Shown: positions 35,289 to 45,162, counted from the first letter of the stretch. The stretch is DNA of 64,000 nt from Parapedobacter pyrenivorans_A (GCF_041925275.1 NZ_JBHEUZ010000011.1:124001-188000), one strand, 5' to 3'. Made by a program: numbers and translations. The notes: generated from the letters alone by a model not told the origin.

Positions 35289-36785
35289 TCAAAGCAAAGG
35301 GGCCAGTAGCCGGCATACGGAATCCAGGCCTCTTTTCCATCGTGGCCGCATGAGCCAGCCGTCCATCGTAAGGAGCGTACTATCCTGCTTGTCGCGTTCA
35401 AACTGCCCGTTCAGTTGGTGGCACAATGCATCGTCATGGATGACAGCGCTCACCTCGAAATTGATATAGAAGCTACGGATGTCCAAGTTTACCGTACCCA
35501 CGTAGGCAAGCTTACCATCGATGCAGGCCGTCTTCGCATGCAGGAACCCCTTCTCGTAAAGGTATACCGATACGCCGCGGGCCAACAGCGGTTTCAAGAA
35601 CGAAAAGGAGGCATGCTGCACGAAAAAGGAGTCGGATCGCGCCGGCAGCATCAATTCTACGTTCACCCCCGAGCCCGCCGCCAACTGGAGCGCCGTGCTC
35701 AGTTCATCGCTGGGGATAAAATAAGGTGTGCACAACTGGATCGATTTTTCCGCTTCGGCAATCCCGATCAACAGTGCCTCCATATTGAACGGCGCAACGG
35801 AGCCGGGATCGCAAAAGGCGAAACTCACTGCCGCTCTGCCCATCGGCACCATGGGCGCGGTGTAAAAATAGCCATCGCGCAAACTGAAGGAACTCCCCTC
35901 GGCGAGGTACCAATTGATCCAAAATTGGGTCTGCAACACATTCACCGCCTCGCCGCGGATCCGTACAGCGCTATCCCGCCAAAACAACCCCTTCCGCTGA
36001 TCGTTGATATACCGATCGCTGATGTTGATACCTCCCACAAAGGCCGTATGGCCATCAATAATGGCGATTTTGCGGTGGTTTCGGTAATTGCTGTTGGCCA
36101 GCGATGTAAATGTAACGGGCAGAAAAGCGACCAACTCGATACCGGCCTTAGCAAGGCGCTTCCGTTGCCGGTTGAGTCCGGGAGAGCCAAAATCATCCGC
36201 TATGATCCGTACTGTTACGCCAGCAGACACTCTTTCAGCCAATAGGTCAATAATCCGATTGCCGATACCATCCGTATCGAAAATGTAGTACTCCAGGTGG
36301 ATGTGGTGCTGCGCGCAGGCAATGGCCTCCATCAGTGCCGGAAATTTCTGCTCGCCGTTTATCAGTAGCCTTACTTCGTTGTGGAGCGTGGGAGGTGCCA
36401 CCCGCTGGTTTTTGAGGAAGGTGAACACCCTGCTTAGCTGGCCAACGGACTGTTTGATGACAACCAGGTTATCATCCATCAACGGGCTAAGCTGCTCCCA
36501 GAAACGGATTAACCGGGTATACCGCTCCCTACCCTGCACCCTGAATACCTTGACTTTCCGGAATTTCTGGCCAAAGAGGTAATAGGTGATAATTCCCACG
36601 ATGGGGATAAAAACAATAACCAGCACCCACGCAATCGTCTTCGACGGGTTCCGGTTCTCAATCAGGATGGTTAGGATAACGGCCACGTACACCAACAAAA
36701 GCGGCACCCAATACCATTGATAGATGAAGGCGCCGATTTGGTGAAGTATATCGATGGTGGCATTACCCAATACGAACATACCCAA
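35289..36785 (-). CDS. cls: Cardiolipin synthase (phospholipase D type)
   Basis: A 498-residue membrane enzyme that makes cardiolipin from two phosphatidylglycerol molecules. Two transmembrane helices lie in the first 60 residues (WYWVPLLLVYVAVILTILI, IAWVLVIVFIPIVGIITYYL). Two HxKxxxxD catalytic motifs follow: NHRKIAIIDGHTAFVGGINIS and HAKTACIDGKLAYVGTVNLD. The length and N-terminal PLDc_N domain fit ClsA-type synthases. It begins two bases downstream of the ATP-grasp gene, and they probably share an operon. Confidence 0.93.
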   Translation of the reverse strand: MGMFVLGNATIDILHQIGAFIYQWYWVPLLLVYVAVILTILIENRNPSKTIAWVLVIVFIPIVGIITYYLFGQKFRKVKVFRVQGRERYTRLIRFWEQLSPLMDDNLVVIKQSVGQLSRVFTFLKNQRVAPPTLHNEVRLLINGEQKFPALMEAIACAQHHIHLEYYIFDTDGIGNRIIDLLAERVSAGVTVRIIADDFGSPGLNRQRKRLAKAGIELVAFLPVTFTSLANSNYRNHRKIAIIDGHTAFVGGINISDRYINDQRKGLFWRDSAVRIRGEAVNVLQTQFWINWYLAEGSSFSLRDGYFYTAPMVPMGRAAVSFAFCDPGSVAPFNMEALLIGIAEAEKSIQLCTPYFIPSDELSTALQLAAGSGVNVELMLPARSDSFFVQHASFSFLKPLLARGVSVYLYEKGFLHAKTACIDGKLAYVGTVNLDIRSFYINFEVSAVIHDDALCHQLNGQFERDKQDSTLLTMDGWLMRPRWKRGLDSVCRLLAPLL

Positions 36786-36787
36786 AT

Positions 36788-37795
36788 TTAGGCATTTCGG
36801 GCAATATCCGCGATTTTTTTCTCCACCGCCGTGATAACCATTTCCATGAAATCCACCCCGTGGAACTCGCTGGCATGAATCAGCCCACCCGGGCTGAACA
36901 CATTGATTTCCATTAGTTTGTAGCCCACGATATCCAATCCCACCAAAAACATCCCATCTTTCCGCAACAAGGGCCCCACGGTATCCACAATGGCCTTCAT
37001 CTCTTTATTCATGGAAGCGCGCTTCGCTTTGGCCCCCTGGTGGATATTGCTTCTTATTTCCCCCGCCTGCTGAACGCGGTGGATCGCGGCTACCTTGCCA
37101 TCTTTTACGATCGGCTCCCCGTCCATCAAGAAGAGGCGTATATCTCCCTTTTTTGCCGCTGGCAGGTATTCCTGTGCAATGACAAATCCATCACGGCATA
37201 TCGCTTCTACGATTTGCTTACGGTTTTTGTCGTCCTTTTTATCTACAAGGAACACATTTTTACCACCGGATCCTTTGAGTGGCTTGAGGATGATCCGGTG
37301 GCGCTGGTCGCGGTAAAATGCTTCCACATCGGCCATGTTGCGGGTAATCAGGGCCAACGGGCGCACGGACTCCGGGAAATATTGCAGGTACATTTTATTG
37401 GAGGCTTTTATCAGCCCCTCCGGGTTGTTCAATACCAACACGCCCTGCTGGCTGGCCAGCTGGCCAAAGAGTACGCCGGCATCCTGGGCCCAAGGGCGGT
37501 TTTCCATATCGGCCGCAGGGTCGTTCCGCAGCCATAGCACGTCCCAAGTCTTGGAACTTTTCAATACCTTTTCCTCAGCAACCACGGCTTCCAGGAATGT
37601 ATTCAGCGAACGAAATTCCCGATCGGGTACTTGGCGGCAATGCGCACCTATTTTACCGTTGGGCAAATATACCAGATCCCCAACACCCGCATAAAAAACA
37701 GTATGCCCCCGTTTATGGGCCTCATACGCCAGTGCCGTGGTGGTGTACCCCGCCAGCTCCTTCCTTACTTGATTGACAACGAATGTGATGGTCAT
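36788..37795 (-). CDS. Glutathione synthetase-like ATP-grasp ligase
   Basis: A 335-residue ATP-grasp protein of the GshB type, which joins a carboxylate to an amine through an acyl phosphate. It has IILKPLKGSGGKNVFLV (P-loop-like glycine loop), VIAQEYLPAAKKGDIRLFL and LVGLDIVGYKLMEINVFSPGG, the Mg-ATP and active-site motifs of prokaryotic glutathione synthetases. No gamma-glutamylcysteine ligase gene is nearby. The neighbouring DUF1704 metallopeptidase and N-formylglutamate amidohydrolase genes argue for a different peptide ligation. The assignment to the family is firm; the substrate is unknown. The ATG at 37795 is preceded by a 15-bp tandem repeat. Confidence 0.85.
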   Translation of the reverse strand: MTITFVVNQVRKELAGYTTTALAYEAHKRGHTVFYAGVGDLVYLPNGKIGAHCRQVPDREFRSLNTFLEAVVAEEKVLKSSKTWDVLWLRNDPAADMENRPWAQDAGVLFGQLASQQGVLVLNNPEGLIKASNKMYLQYFPESVRPLALITRNMADVEAFYRDQRHRIILKPLKGSGGKNVFLVDKKDDKNRKQIVEAICRDGFVIAQEYLPAAKKGDIRLFLMDGEPIVKDGKVAAIHRVQQAGEIRSNIHQGAKAKRASMNKEMKAIVDTVGPLLRKDGMFLVGLDIVGYKLMEINVFSPGGLIHASEFHGVDFMEMVITAVEKKIADIARNA

Positions 37796-37801
37796 ATTTT
37801 T

Positions 37802-37846
37802 GCTTGTTTGCTATTTGCTTGTTCGCTATTTGCTTGTTTGCTTTCC
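37802..37846. repeat. Three tandem 15-bp repeats before the ATP-grasp start codon
   Basis: The unit gcttgtttgctattt occurs at 37802, 37817 and 37832 with one or two changes. It lies in the 103-base gap between the DUF1704 stop and the ATP-grasp ATG and would lie in the mRNA directly upstream of that ATG. Confidence 0.8.
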
Positions 37847-37898
37847 GCACACGTAACCGAAGCTCGGCGATGTGCAAAAGGCGAGGAGCAAAAGTGCG

Positions 37899-39749
37899 TT
37901 ACCTAATCATTTTAAACACGCTCCCCTCCTTTTTAATTTCTGCGATTTTGGCGATGTACGGCTCTTCTAAGTACTTGGGCCGCAAAGGCGATGGCTTTAG
38001 CAACTGCCTGTGCATGAGCTCATCTACGATAGGCAGGTAGTCCTGCCTGATCTTTCCGACAAGCAACTGGGTGATGTCCCTACCTTGCTTGATGTACTCG
38101 ATCACATTCAACAGCCCCTTGAGATAGACCGCATCCTTTGTTAACCCACCTCCACGGTATACGCGCATGGTTATATAGAAGGCAGCTTCATGCTTGAATC
38201 CGTATTTTTCGGTGAGCATATCAAACGTATCGGCAAAGGGGTTTCCGGCGACCATGTGATGTACCGCTACGACCCGGGCTGCCAGTATCCGCATGCGTTG
38301 GTTGGTTAGTCCCCCGGTTATATATTCGCTGAGTACCGCCAGTCCTTCCTGCAGCTGTTCATAGCCCGGCACACCCACGTAGAAAAGCCTGAACGGCTGT
38401 GCCTTGCCATTGTAGTAGGTAGCCACGTGCGTTCCTACTTCATGCTGGAGCAAGGCAAAGGCACGTGCCTTGGATATACGGTAACGACTACTGATATTGA
38501 GTGTGCCGCGCGAGACCATGACCCCCTCCACGTCGTCGCGCACGCGCACGGCCGTTGATACCGCATCGTACTGCTGTTTGAGGTAGTTCAACTCAACCTT
38601 GGCCAACTCCGCAAATGCATCGGCATCCAGCATATCGCGTTCCTCGGCCGACGGCGGCATTTGTCCGGATGCCACCAATATCGCCTGCGCGGTCTCCAGT
38701 AAATCTTCCTCGATATTGCCGAAAAGCTGTTGGCTGCTATAAACGAAGTCAGGCTTTTCGCGGTCATTCAACATGTTGAGCATGCGGTCCACCTCTTTCC
38801 GTTTGTCGCGGAAAAGATAGGCGATGGTGGGGTCGGCGATGTCCTCGATGGGGAGGTTATACAATTTACGCTTAATCAATTCCGGATCTATCGGCATCGG
38901 CCGGTAGTGGAACACGGGGTTGTTGTGATATTTGCTTTTGGCAAAACTATGCCAGGCATCCTGTGTATTGATAGGAGTCACCAATAGCAAGAAATCGAAC
39001 AGGTTACTGTATTCGGCCAGCTTCTCATCGATATCCCATACACCTTGGTGCAATTCCGTGGTGCCCAGCATTTCGAAATGCGCCGCGCTATACGACGTTT
39101 TCATCCGTACAAATTCGAAGAAGCTCTTCCGTAGTGCCTTGCCGAAGCCTTCGCGTAGCGCCCTTAGGAACAACGGGTAGGGTGTGCCTGTCTGTTCATT
39201 GATATATACGGGCGCAATAGCCAGGCCGATGACGATAATTTCGCTTTTGCGCGCCTCCTCTGCATTGAAAAACTGGCCATAATAGGTCGGTGCAGGTAGC
39301 CTCTTGCCCTTTGCCAGTTCCACTTCCATACCTGGCAATTGCCCTAGGTGCATCCCCTGCAATTCCGACCGGAGTTTCTCGGCTACCTCCAGTGCGCTCT
39401 TTTGGCCCAGATGGATGGTGAAGGTAGGCGAACCTGCCTGTTCGGAAAGCCAGACTTCCAGCAGCATGAACCCTCCGAACCGGTCGGCCAGCGTACTGGC
39501 TATTTCGCGTACAATCGTCGTTGTGGGGCATGCTTCGGTATCCGGGGCCACCAAGTAGGCCGATTCGGTCTTTCCCAAGGTCGAGGTAAACGTGTCCTCG
39601 CCGTTCGGTGGTACGCGGTACACCAATAGATAGGGTACCGGCCGGTCGATATGGAGTTCACCGCCGCATGGAAGCGCCATCCGCACAGGTTGTCCGTTCT
39701 TTAGCCTTGCGCGTATACGGCTTATATGTTTCTTGGTATCAACGTCCAT
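37899..39749 (-). CDS. DUF1704 metallopeptidase-like protein (QEGLA motif)
   Basis: A 616-residue protein of the group annotated as flavohemoglobin expression-modulating QEGLA motif protein. The C-terminal half has HEVGTH (His436-His441, from the 39749 start) and QEGLA (Glu468), a likely zinc site HExxxH plus Glu. Eukaryotic DUF1704 members (MATCAP/KIAA0895L) are carboxypeptidases that remove the C-terminal Tyr of tubulin. A peptidase role for this bacterial homologue is therefore likely, but the substrate is unknown. The ATG at 39749 overlaps the amidohydrolase gene by 11 bases and is preferred to the longer start at 39812. It precedes the ATP-grasp ligase gene in the operon. Confidence 0.82.
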   Translation of the reverse strand: MDVDTKKHISRIRARLKNGQPVRMALPCGGELHIDRPVPYLLVYRVPPNGEDTFTSTLGKTESAYLVAPDTEACPTTTIVREIASTLADRFGGFMLLEVWLSEQAGSPTFTIHLGQKSALEVAEKLRSELQGMHLGQLPGMEVELAKGKRLPAPTYYGQFFNAEEARKSEIIVIGLAIAPVYINEQTGTPYPLFLRALREGFGKALRKSFFEFVRMKTSYSAAHFEMLGTTELHQGVWDIDEKLAEYSNLFDFLLLVTPINTQDAWHSFAKSKYHNNPVFHYRPMPIDPELIKRKLYNLPIEDIADPTIAYLFRDKRKEVDRMLNMLNDREKPDFVYSSQQLFGNIEEDLLETAQAILVASGQMPPSAEERDMLDADAFAELAKVELNYLKQQYDAVSTAVRVRDDVEGVMVSRGTLNISSRYRISKARAFALLQHEVGTHVATYYNGKAQPFRLFYVGVPGYEQLQEGLAVLSEYITGGLTNQRMRILAARVVAVHHMVAGNPFADTFDMLTEKYGFKHEAAFYITMRVYRGGGLTKDAVYLKGLLNVIEYIKQGRDITQLLVGKIRQDYLPIVDELMHRQLLKPSPLRPKYLEEPYIAKIAEIKKEGSVFKMIR

Positions 39750-40566
39750 ACGGATAACCAGGTTTAACGGTGTCTCCAAGTTTATCCAACAGGAACGGTA
39801 TGCACCCGGCAAGCATGGCCTTCAATTGGCGGAGATGCCCGATGTCTACCCTACCCGTCCATTCGTCCATAAAGGTCTTTTTGAACTCCAGCGAAAGCAC
39901 ACAGCCATACTCACCATAGTTACGGTTGATCCATTCCGAAAAACCGCCGCCTTTGAATTTCACGTTCTCGCGTACATCGATGAATAAGCCGTCAATCTGA
40001 TGGTGTGCGAGGAAACGGGTGAGTTGTTGTCCCAGGCTTTTCCACTTCTCGTGGTTATGCCCCGTCCCCACATTGACCTCCGGATTCTCCCCGATGCCAG
40101 CTGTCGCCAACGGGGTTTCGCGGCGATGGTTGTAGCTATGTACATCCAGCACCACAAACTTGCCGAACAAGTCAATTGTCTGTTGGATTAACTGTGCTAC
40201 CTCAGCATAGAACCGATCGTACCCTACCAATAGCTCGTTTATTACGAACTCCGGCAGCATGGGCTCCCATACTGTCAGTCCCCACGCATCCGAGGGCTTC
40301 CGATACACCGCCTCTTCGCGCCTGCGATTTAGGTCGGTCTGGAATCTCGAGGTCTCTACGGCGATGCGGCTCACCCGTAGATTGGCCATGTATGCGGTAT
40401 AGGGGTCTTCTTCACGGAAACGCTCATGCTCTTGCAAATGCATATAACTGAGCAACGACGTGTCCATCCGGTGCCCATCGTGGATAGCGGCCGCAATAAT
40501 GGGGCTGCGCGCTTTATGTACGTGATATACCAAATCCATGTCGAAATCAATAACACCAGTATCCAA
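39739..40566 (-). CDS. N-formylglutamate amidohydrolase family protein
   Basis: A 275-residue zinc amidohydrolase (FGase family, PF05013). Family patterns are SPIIAAAIHDGHRMD near the N-terminus, RIAVETSRFQTDLNR, GKFVVLDVHSYNHRRE (metal-binding His) and LEFKKTFMDEWTGRVD with a catalytic Glu. The classical enzyme hydrolyses N-formylglutamate in histidine degradation, but no hut genes are present here. Its 3' end overlaps DUF1704 and they form an operon with the ATP-grasp ligase, so it probably acts on a glutamyl amide or formyl product of that pathway. It is divergent from the RND operon. Confidence 0.85.
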   Translation of the reverse strand: MDTGVIDFDMDLVYHVHKARSPIIAAAIHDGHRMDTSLLSYMHLQEHERFREEDPYTAYMANLRVSRIAVETSRFQTDLNRRREEAVYRKPSDAWGLTVWEPMLPEFVINELLVGYDRFYAEVAQLIQQTIDLFGKFVVLDVHSYNHRRETPLATAGIGENPEVNVGTGHNHEKWKSLGQQLTRFLAHHQIDGLFIDVRENVKFKGGGFSEWINRNYGEYGCVLSLEFKKTFMDEWTGRVDIGHLRQLKAMLAGCIPFLLDKLGDTVKPGYPYGR

Positions 40567-40629
40567 TGAAATGTTTGCGCCCCACGGTTATGCGACTTTT
40601 GGCATGCATTCTGAAATTCATTGCATATA

Positions 40630-40656
40630 CGGCTACCGCCACGAAAGCGGCAGCCG
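40630..40656. other. Hairpin in the divergent gap between the amidohydrolase and RND genes
   Basis: CGGCT (40630-40634) and CCGC pair with GCGG and AGCCG (40652-40656), with one mismatched base on each side and a seven-base loop. No T run follows on either strand, so it is more likely an mRNA leader structure or operator than a terminator. Confidence 0.45.
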
Positions 40657-40708
40657 TTGTCAAGAAACAAGTAACGAAATAGATACTAGGACAACAAAAT
40701 AAGAAAAC

Positions 40709-41884
40709 ATGAACACATCCATCAGATTAAACACTAAAACACTTATAGCCATCGTTTTAATGGCGTTGCCGCTACTTGCTATTTTTAGCTGTTCCACGGG
40801 CTCGTCCAAGACAACCAATGGCGAAAACAACGCGATTGCGCTCCCCGTTCAACCCATCGATACCACAACCGCCGTAACGGTAAAAGACTATCTGGGCACC
40901 ATCGAAGGCAAGGTCAATGTAGAAATACGTCCACAGGTTGAGGGCATTCTGGAAGAAATATATGTGGATGAAGGTGCGTTTGTAACAGAAGGTCAAAAAC
41001 TTTTCAAGATCAATCCGCAGCCCTATCAAGAAGAGCTGAACAATGCGCTGGCCAACGAGAATGTAGAGAAAGCCAAACTGGAAAATGCCAAGCTGGAAGT
41101 GGAGCGGCTAAAGCCGTTGGTTGAAAACGATGTAATCTCCGAAGTAAGACTACGCACTGCAAAGTCAGATTACGATGTGGCGAAAGCCTCGCTCGACCAA
41201 GCGTCGGCAGCCGTGGCCAGTGCCCGCATTAATCTCGAATTTACCACCATCAAGGCACCCGTAAGCGGGTTCATTGGCCTCATACCCAGGCGCGTCGGCA
41301 ACCTTGTCAGCAAGAGCGACCCTTTGACCGAGCTGTCCGACATCAGCGAAGTGTACGTCTACTTTGCGATGAGCGAATCTGATTTCCTTTACTTCCGTAA
41401 AAAATACGGGAAGCAAGACTCGACCAAGCAACCGGCCGATACCACACAGCTCATCCCAAATGTATCGTTGGTCATGGCCGATGGGTCGGTATATGCCGAA
41501 CAGGGGGTGGTAGACGCCATCAATGGGCAGGTAAACCGCACCACGGGAGCCATCAGTCTCCGTGCTACCTTCCCCAATCCGGATCACGCACTCCGCTCGG
41601 GCAATACGGGCACCCTTAAAATGGAGGAGCGCCAACCCGGCGTACTTACCGTGCCCCAAGTGGCCACCACCGAATTGCAAGACAAGGTTTTTGTGTATAC
41701 CCTTACCGCAGACAACCAGGTGAAGAAGCAGGCCATCGAGGTATCGGGCAAAAGTGGGAATAACTACATTGTAAAAAGCGGGGTCGCGGCGGGCGACCGG
41801 ATTGTCCTTTCGGGGGTAGATAAGCTCTCGGACGGGATGGAGATCAGACCATTGAATGTTCCCACGGCTGCCACAGCGGAATAA
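40709..41884 (+). CDS. RND efflux periplasmic adaptor (membrane fusion) lipoprotein
   Basis: A 391-residue adaptor of the AcrA/MexA type. A lipobox (LLAIFSCSTG, Cys28) gives an inner-membrane lipid anchor. Lipoyl and coiled-coil segments (VDEGAFVTEGQKLFKI, DQASAAVASARINLEFTTIKAPVSGFIG) follow, then the beta-barrel domain (FAMSESDFLYFRKKYG) and an AcrA-like C-terminal domain. It links the pump and outer-membrane channel encoded downstream. It is separated from the pump gene by about 90 bases. Confidence 0.92.
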   Translation: MNTSIRLNTKTLIAIVLMALPLLAIFSCSTGSSKTTNGENNAIALPVQPIDTTTAVTVKDYLGTIEGKVNVEIRPQVEGILEEIYVDEGAFVTEGQKLFKINPQPYQEELNNALANENVEKAKLENAKLEVERLKPLVENDVISEVRLRTAKSDYDVAKASLDQASAAVASARINLEFTTIKAPVSGFIGLIPRRVGNLVSKSDPLTELSDISEVYVYFAMSESDFLYFRKKYGKQDSTKQPADTTQLIPNVSLVMADGSVYAEQGVVDAINGQVNRTTGAISLRATFPNPDHALRSGNTGTLKMEERQPGVLTVPQVATTELQDKVFVYTLTADNQVKKQAIEVSGKSGNNYIVKSGVAAGDRIVLSGVDKLSDGMEIRPLNVPTAATAE

Positions 41885-41976
41885 ATCCCATTCAATACGA
41901 TCCTTTGACTTTATAGCACCGTACGGTGGGCGCGCTTTGCGTCTGATTGCCGCGTGCTATCTACAGAACAACTGCA

Positions 41977-44900
41977 ATGCTCAAAACATTCATCAACAGG
42001 CCTGTATTGGCCACCGTCATCTCCACGCTGCTTGTCATCCTCGGATTGGTATCCATGTGGCAGTTACCCATCACTCGGTTCCCCGAAATCGCACCGCCGA
42101 GTGTGACCGTTTCGACCTCTTACCCGGGTGCAAACGCTGAAACCGTGGCCGGGGCCGTGCTCCTTCCCATTGAAGAGGCAATCAACGGGGTACCCAACAT
42201 GACGTACATCCGGTCGTCGGCCACCAATTCGGGATCTGGAAAAATCACGGTATTTTTCAAAACCGGCACCAATCCGGACCAGGCATCGGTCAACGTGCAG
42301 ACGCGCGTATCCAAAGCCAGCTCGAACATCCCGGCGGAAGTTATCGAGTCGGGTATTACCGTGGAACCCCGGCAAAGCGGTATCATCATGACCATCGATA
42401 TCTTCAGCGACCACCCCGATACGTTGTATGACGAAACGTTCCTGCAGGCTTACGCGCAGATTAACCTCATGCGTGAGTTATCCCGTGTAGACGGTGTAGG
42501 TGAGGTACGCCGTGTAGGGGCACGCGACTACTCCATCCGGACGTGGCTGAACCCCGAAAAAATGGCGGCCTATGGGTTAGTACCCCAAGACGTCCGCGAT
42601 GCGATCCGCGACCAGAATTTTGAAATTGCCCCCGGCAAATTCGGCGAAACCTCCAACGAGGCCTTCGAAACCATTCTCCGCCACCAAGGGAGGTTTACGC
42701 TTCCGGAAGAGTTCGAACAGATCGTTATCAAAACCAATCCCGATGGCTCGGTACTGTACCTTAAAGACATTGCCCGCATCGAACTCGGGGCCACCAACCT
42801 CGGCAGTGACAATAAAGTCAATGGATACCCCGGCCTTACGCTCAACATCCTCCAGACCAGCGGATCCAACGCCCGGGAAATCGACATCCATATCCGCGAG
42901 GTAATGGAGCAACTCGCCAAAGACTTCCCCGACAACATCCATTACAATGTATCTTATAGCGTACGCGACCAAATTGACGAGTCCATAGACCAGGTAAAGC
43001 ACACCATATTCGAGGCCGTTGTCCTCGTATTCATCATTGTATTCATTTTCTTGCAAAACCTCCGTTCTACACTGATACCGGCCATTGCTATCCCCGTGTC
43101 GCTCATCGGCACCTTCTTTTTCCTGCAGCTATTCGGGTTCTCGATCAACGTGCTGACCATGTTTGCGCTGGTACTGGCCATCGGTATTGTAGTTGACGAT
43201 GCTATTGTGGTGGTGGAAGCCGTACACCAGAAAATGCACGCCACGAAATTAAGTCCGCGTAAAGCCACACACGCTGCCATGGGCGAAATCACGGGAGCCA
43301 TCATTTCCATTACCCTGGTGATGGCAGCCGTATTCTTTCCGGTAGGCTTTATGCAGGGGCCTTCGGGTGTATTCTTCCAGCAGTTTGCCTACACCTTGGC
43401 TACCGCCATCCTGATTTCCGCACTGAATGCATTAACACTCACTCCTGCGCTGTGTGCACTGTTGCTCAAAAGACCGCCCGAACATGAATCGGCGGTATCG
43501 GCGGACCACAATCCGCCGGCAGCAGGCAAAAAAGGAATCAGCGGTTTCACGTCGCGACTTTTCAGTGCCTTCAATACGGCATTTGACACGATGACCCATA
43601 AATACATACACGCTATACGTTTCCTCATCGGCCGCAAGGTCCTGGCACTGGCGGGTCTCGCAGTGGTAACCGCGATTGGCGTATGGCTGATGAATCGGAC
43701 GCCCACGAGCTTCATCCCTTCCGAAGACGATAGCTTTGTGACTTACTCCATGTCTATGCCCCCCGGCGCATCGCTTGCCCGTACCACCGAAGCGCTTACA
43801 AAAGCAGACAGCATATTGGCAAAACGGGAAGCGATTGCCGGCATGACCACCGTATCGGGCTATAATGCCATAGACGCCAGTGCCAGCTCGGCTTTCGCCG
43901 TGGGTTACATCCAACTTAAACCTGCCGGCGAACGCGGTGAAGTCCGGAATATCCATGCCATCATGGACACCATACGCAGCGACCTTGCGCAGGTCACTGA
44001 CGCATCGTTCAGTGTCTTTCCTAGGCCGACCATCCAAGGGTTCGGTGATTTCTCGGGACTGGAGTTCGTGCTGCAGGATCGCATGGGAGGGTCTATGTGG
44101 GATTTTGGTACCGTGGCCGATACCTTCATCATGGAATTGGAAAAGCGTCCCGAAATCGCGTCGGCGTATACAACATTCAACGCCAACTTCCCCCAGTACG
44201 TCCTGGAGGTCGACCCGGTAAAGGCCAAGGCCCTAGGCGTGAGCATAAACAGTATGATGCGCACCATACAAGGGTATTACGGCCGCGTGCGGGTGAGCGA
44301 TTTTAACCGCTTCGGGCGGCAATACCGCTTGTATATGCAAGCGGACTTCACCTACCGCAACGATCCCGAATCGTTCAATTCGATCTTCGTACGCAACAAC
44401 AACGGCGAAATGGTCCCGGCCAACACGATCATCAAGCTACGGAAAGCCATGGGGCCCGAAATCGTAAACCGCTACAACCTCTACAACGCCATCGCGGTGA
44501 ATGCCATCCCGGCCGAAGGTTACAGTACGGGCGAAGCCATGCAAGCCATGGAAGCAACCGCCGCGGAGTACCTGCCCGGCAATTATGGCTATGAGTGGAC
44601 GGGCATGAGCCTGGAAGAAAGGCAATCGGGCAACGAGACTTTCCTGATTTTTGCGCTCAGCATCGTTTTCGTCTACTTCCTCTTAGCCGCGCAATACGAA
44701 AGCTACATCCTGCCCTTGGCCGTTATGCTTTCGGTACCTGTAGGACTTATTGGTGTTTTTGCTGTTGTGAATTTAGTGGGGTTGGAAAACAACATCTATG
44801 TACAGGTAGGATTGATCATGCTCATTGGCTTGCTAGCTAAAAATGCGATACTCATCGTTGAATTTGCGGTGCAGCAACGGCGGGCAGGGTTGAGCATCAT

Positions 44901-45162
44901 CGAGTCGGCCCTAGAAGGTTCGCGCATGCGCCTGCGCCCCATCCTGATGACCTCGCTGGCGTTTATAGCCGGCTTGGTGCCGCTGATGTGGACGGTAGGG
45001 CCATCTGCCCAGGGCAACCATTCGATCAGTTTCGGTGCTGCGGGAGGGATGTTCTTCGGCGTGACACTGGGGATTTTCATCATCCCGGTGTTATACATCG
45101 TTTTCAAGCACTTGGATGAAGTTGTTAAAAATAAGTTGACCACGAAAGAAGAAGAAGAATGA
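41977..45162 (+). CDS. RND efflux pump permease (HAE1/AcrB type)
   Basis: A 1061-residue inner-membrane proton/drug antiporter. The start MLKTFINRPVLATVISTLLV, GDDxAIVVVEAV-type TM4 (GIVVDDAIVVVEAVHQ) with the paired Asp of the proton relay, LRPILMTSLAFIAGLVPLM near the end and GMFFGVTLGIFIIPVLYIVF are all canonical. Two large periplasmic loops are present. The ATG at 41977 was chosen over an in-frame start ten codons upstream because it matches the family N-terminus. The pump substrate cannot be predicted. It overlaps the downstream channel gene by four bases. Confidence 0.95.
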   Translation: MLKTFINRPVLATVISTLLVILGLVSMWQLPITRFPEIAPPSVTVSTSYPGANAETVAGAVLLPIEEAINGVPNMTYIRSSATNSGSGKITVFFKTGTNPDQASVNVQTRVSKASSNIPAEVIESGITVEPRQSGIIMTIDIFSDHPDTLYDETFLQAYAQINLMRELSRVDGVGEVRRVGARDYSIRTWLNPEKMAAYGLVPQDVRDAIRDQNFEIAPGKFGETSNEAFETILRHQGRFTLPEEFEQIVIKTNPDGSVLYLKDIARIELGATNLGSDNKVNGYPGLTLNILQTSGSNAREIDIHIREVMEQLAKDFPDNIHYNVSYSVRDQIDESIDQVKHTIFEAVVLVFIIVFIFLQNLRSTLIPAIAIPVSLIGTFFFLQLFGFSINVLTMFALVLAIGIVVDDAIVVVEAVHQKMHATKLSPRKATHAAMGEITGAIISITLVMAAVFFPVGFMQGPSGVFFQQFAYTLATAILISALNALTLTPALCALLLKRPPEHESAVSADHNPPAAGKKGISGFTSRLFSAFNTAFDTMTHKYIHAIRFLIGRKVLALAGLAVVTAIGVWLMNRTPTSFIPSEDDSFVTYSMSMPPGASLARTTEALTKADSILAKREAIAGMTTVSGYNAIDASASSAFAVGYIQLKPAGERGEVRNIHAIMDTIRSDLAQVTDASFSVFPRPTIQGFGDFSGLEFVLQDRMGGSMWDFGTVADTFIMELEKRPEIASAYTTFNANFPQYVLEVDPVKAKALGVSINSMMRTIQGYYGRVRVSDFNRFGRQYRLYMQADFTYRNDPESFNSIFVRNNNGEMVPANTIIKLRKAMGPEIVNRYNLYNAIAVNAIPAEGYSTGEAMQAMEATAAEYLPGNYGYEWTGMSLEERQSGNETFLIFALSIVFVYFLLAAQYESYILPLAVMLSVPVGLIGVFAVVNLVGLENNIYVQVGLIMLIGLLAKNAILIVEFAVQQRRAGLSIIESALEGSRMRLRPILMTSLAFIAGLVPLMWTVGPSAQGNHSISFGAAGGMFFGVTLGIFIIPVLYIVFKHLDEVVKNKLTTKEEEE

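Noticed and set aside
36788..37795. Calling this gene a firm glutathione synthetase
   Set aside because: The fold fits, but no gamma-glutamylcysteine ligase is adjacent and the neighbours suggest another ligation, so only the family is stated.
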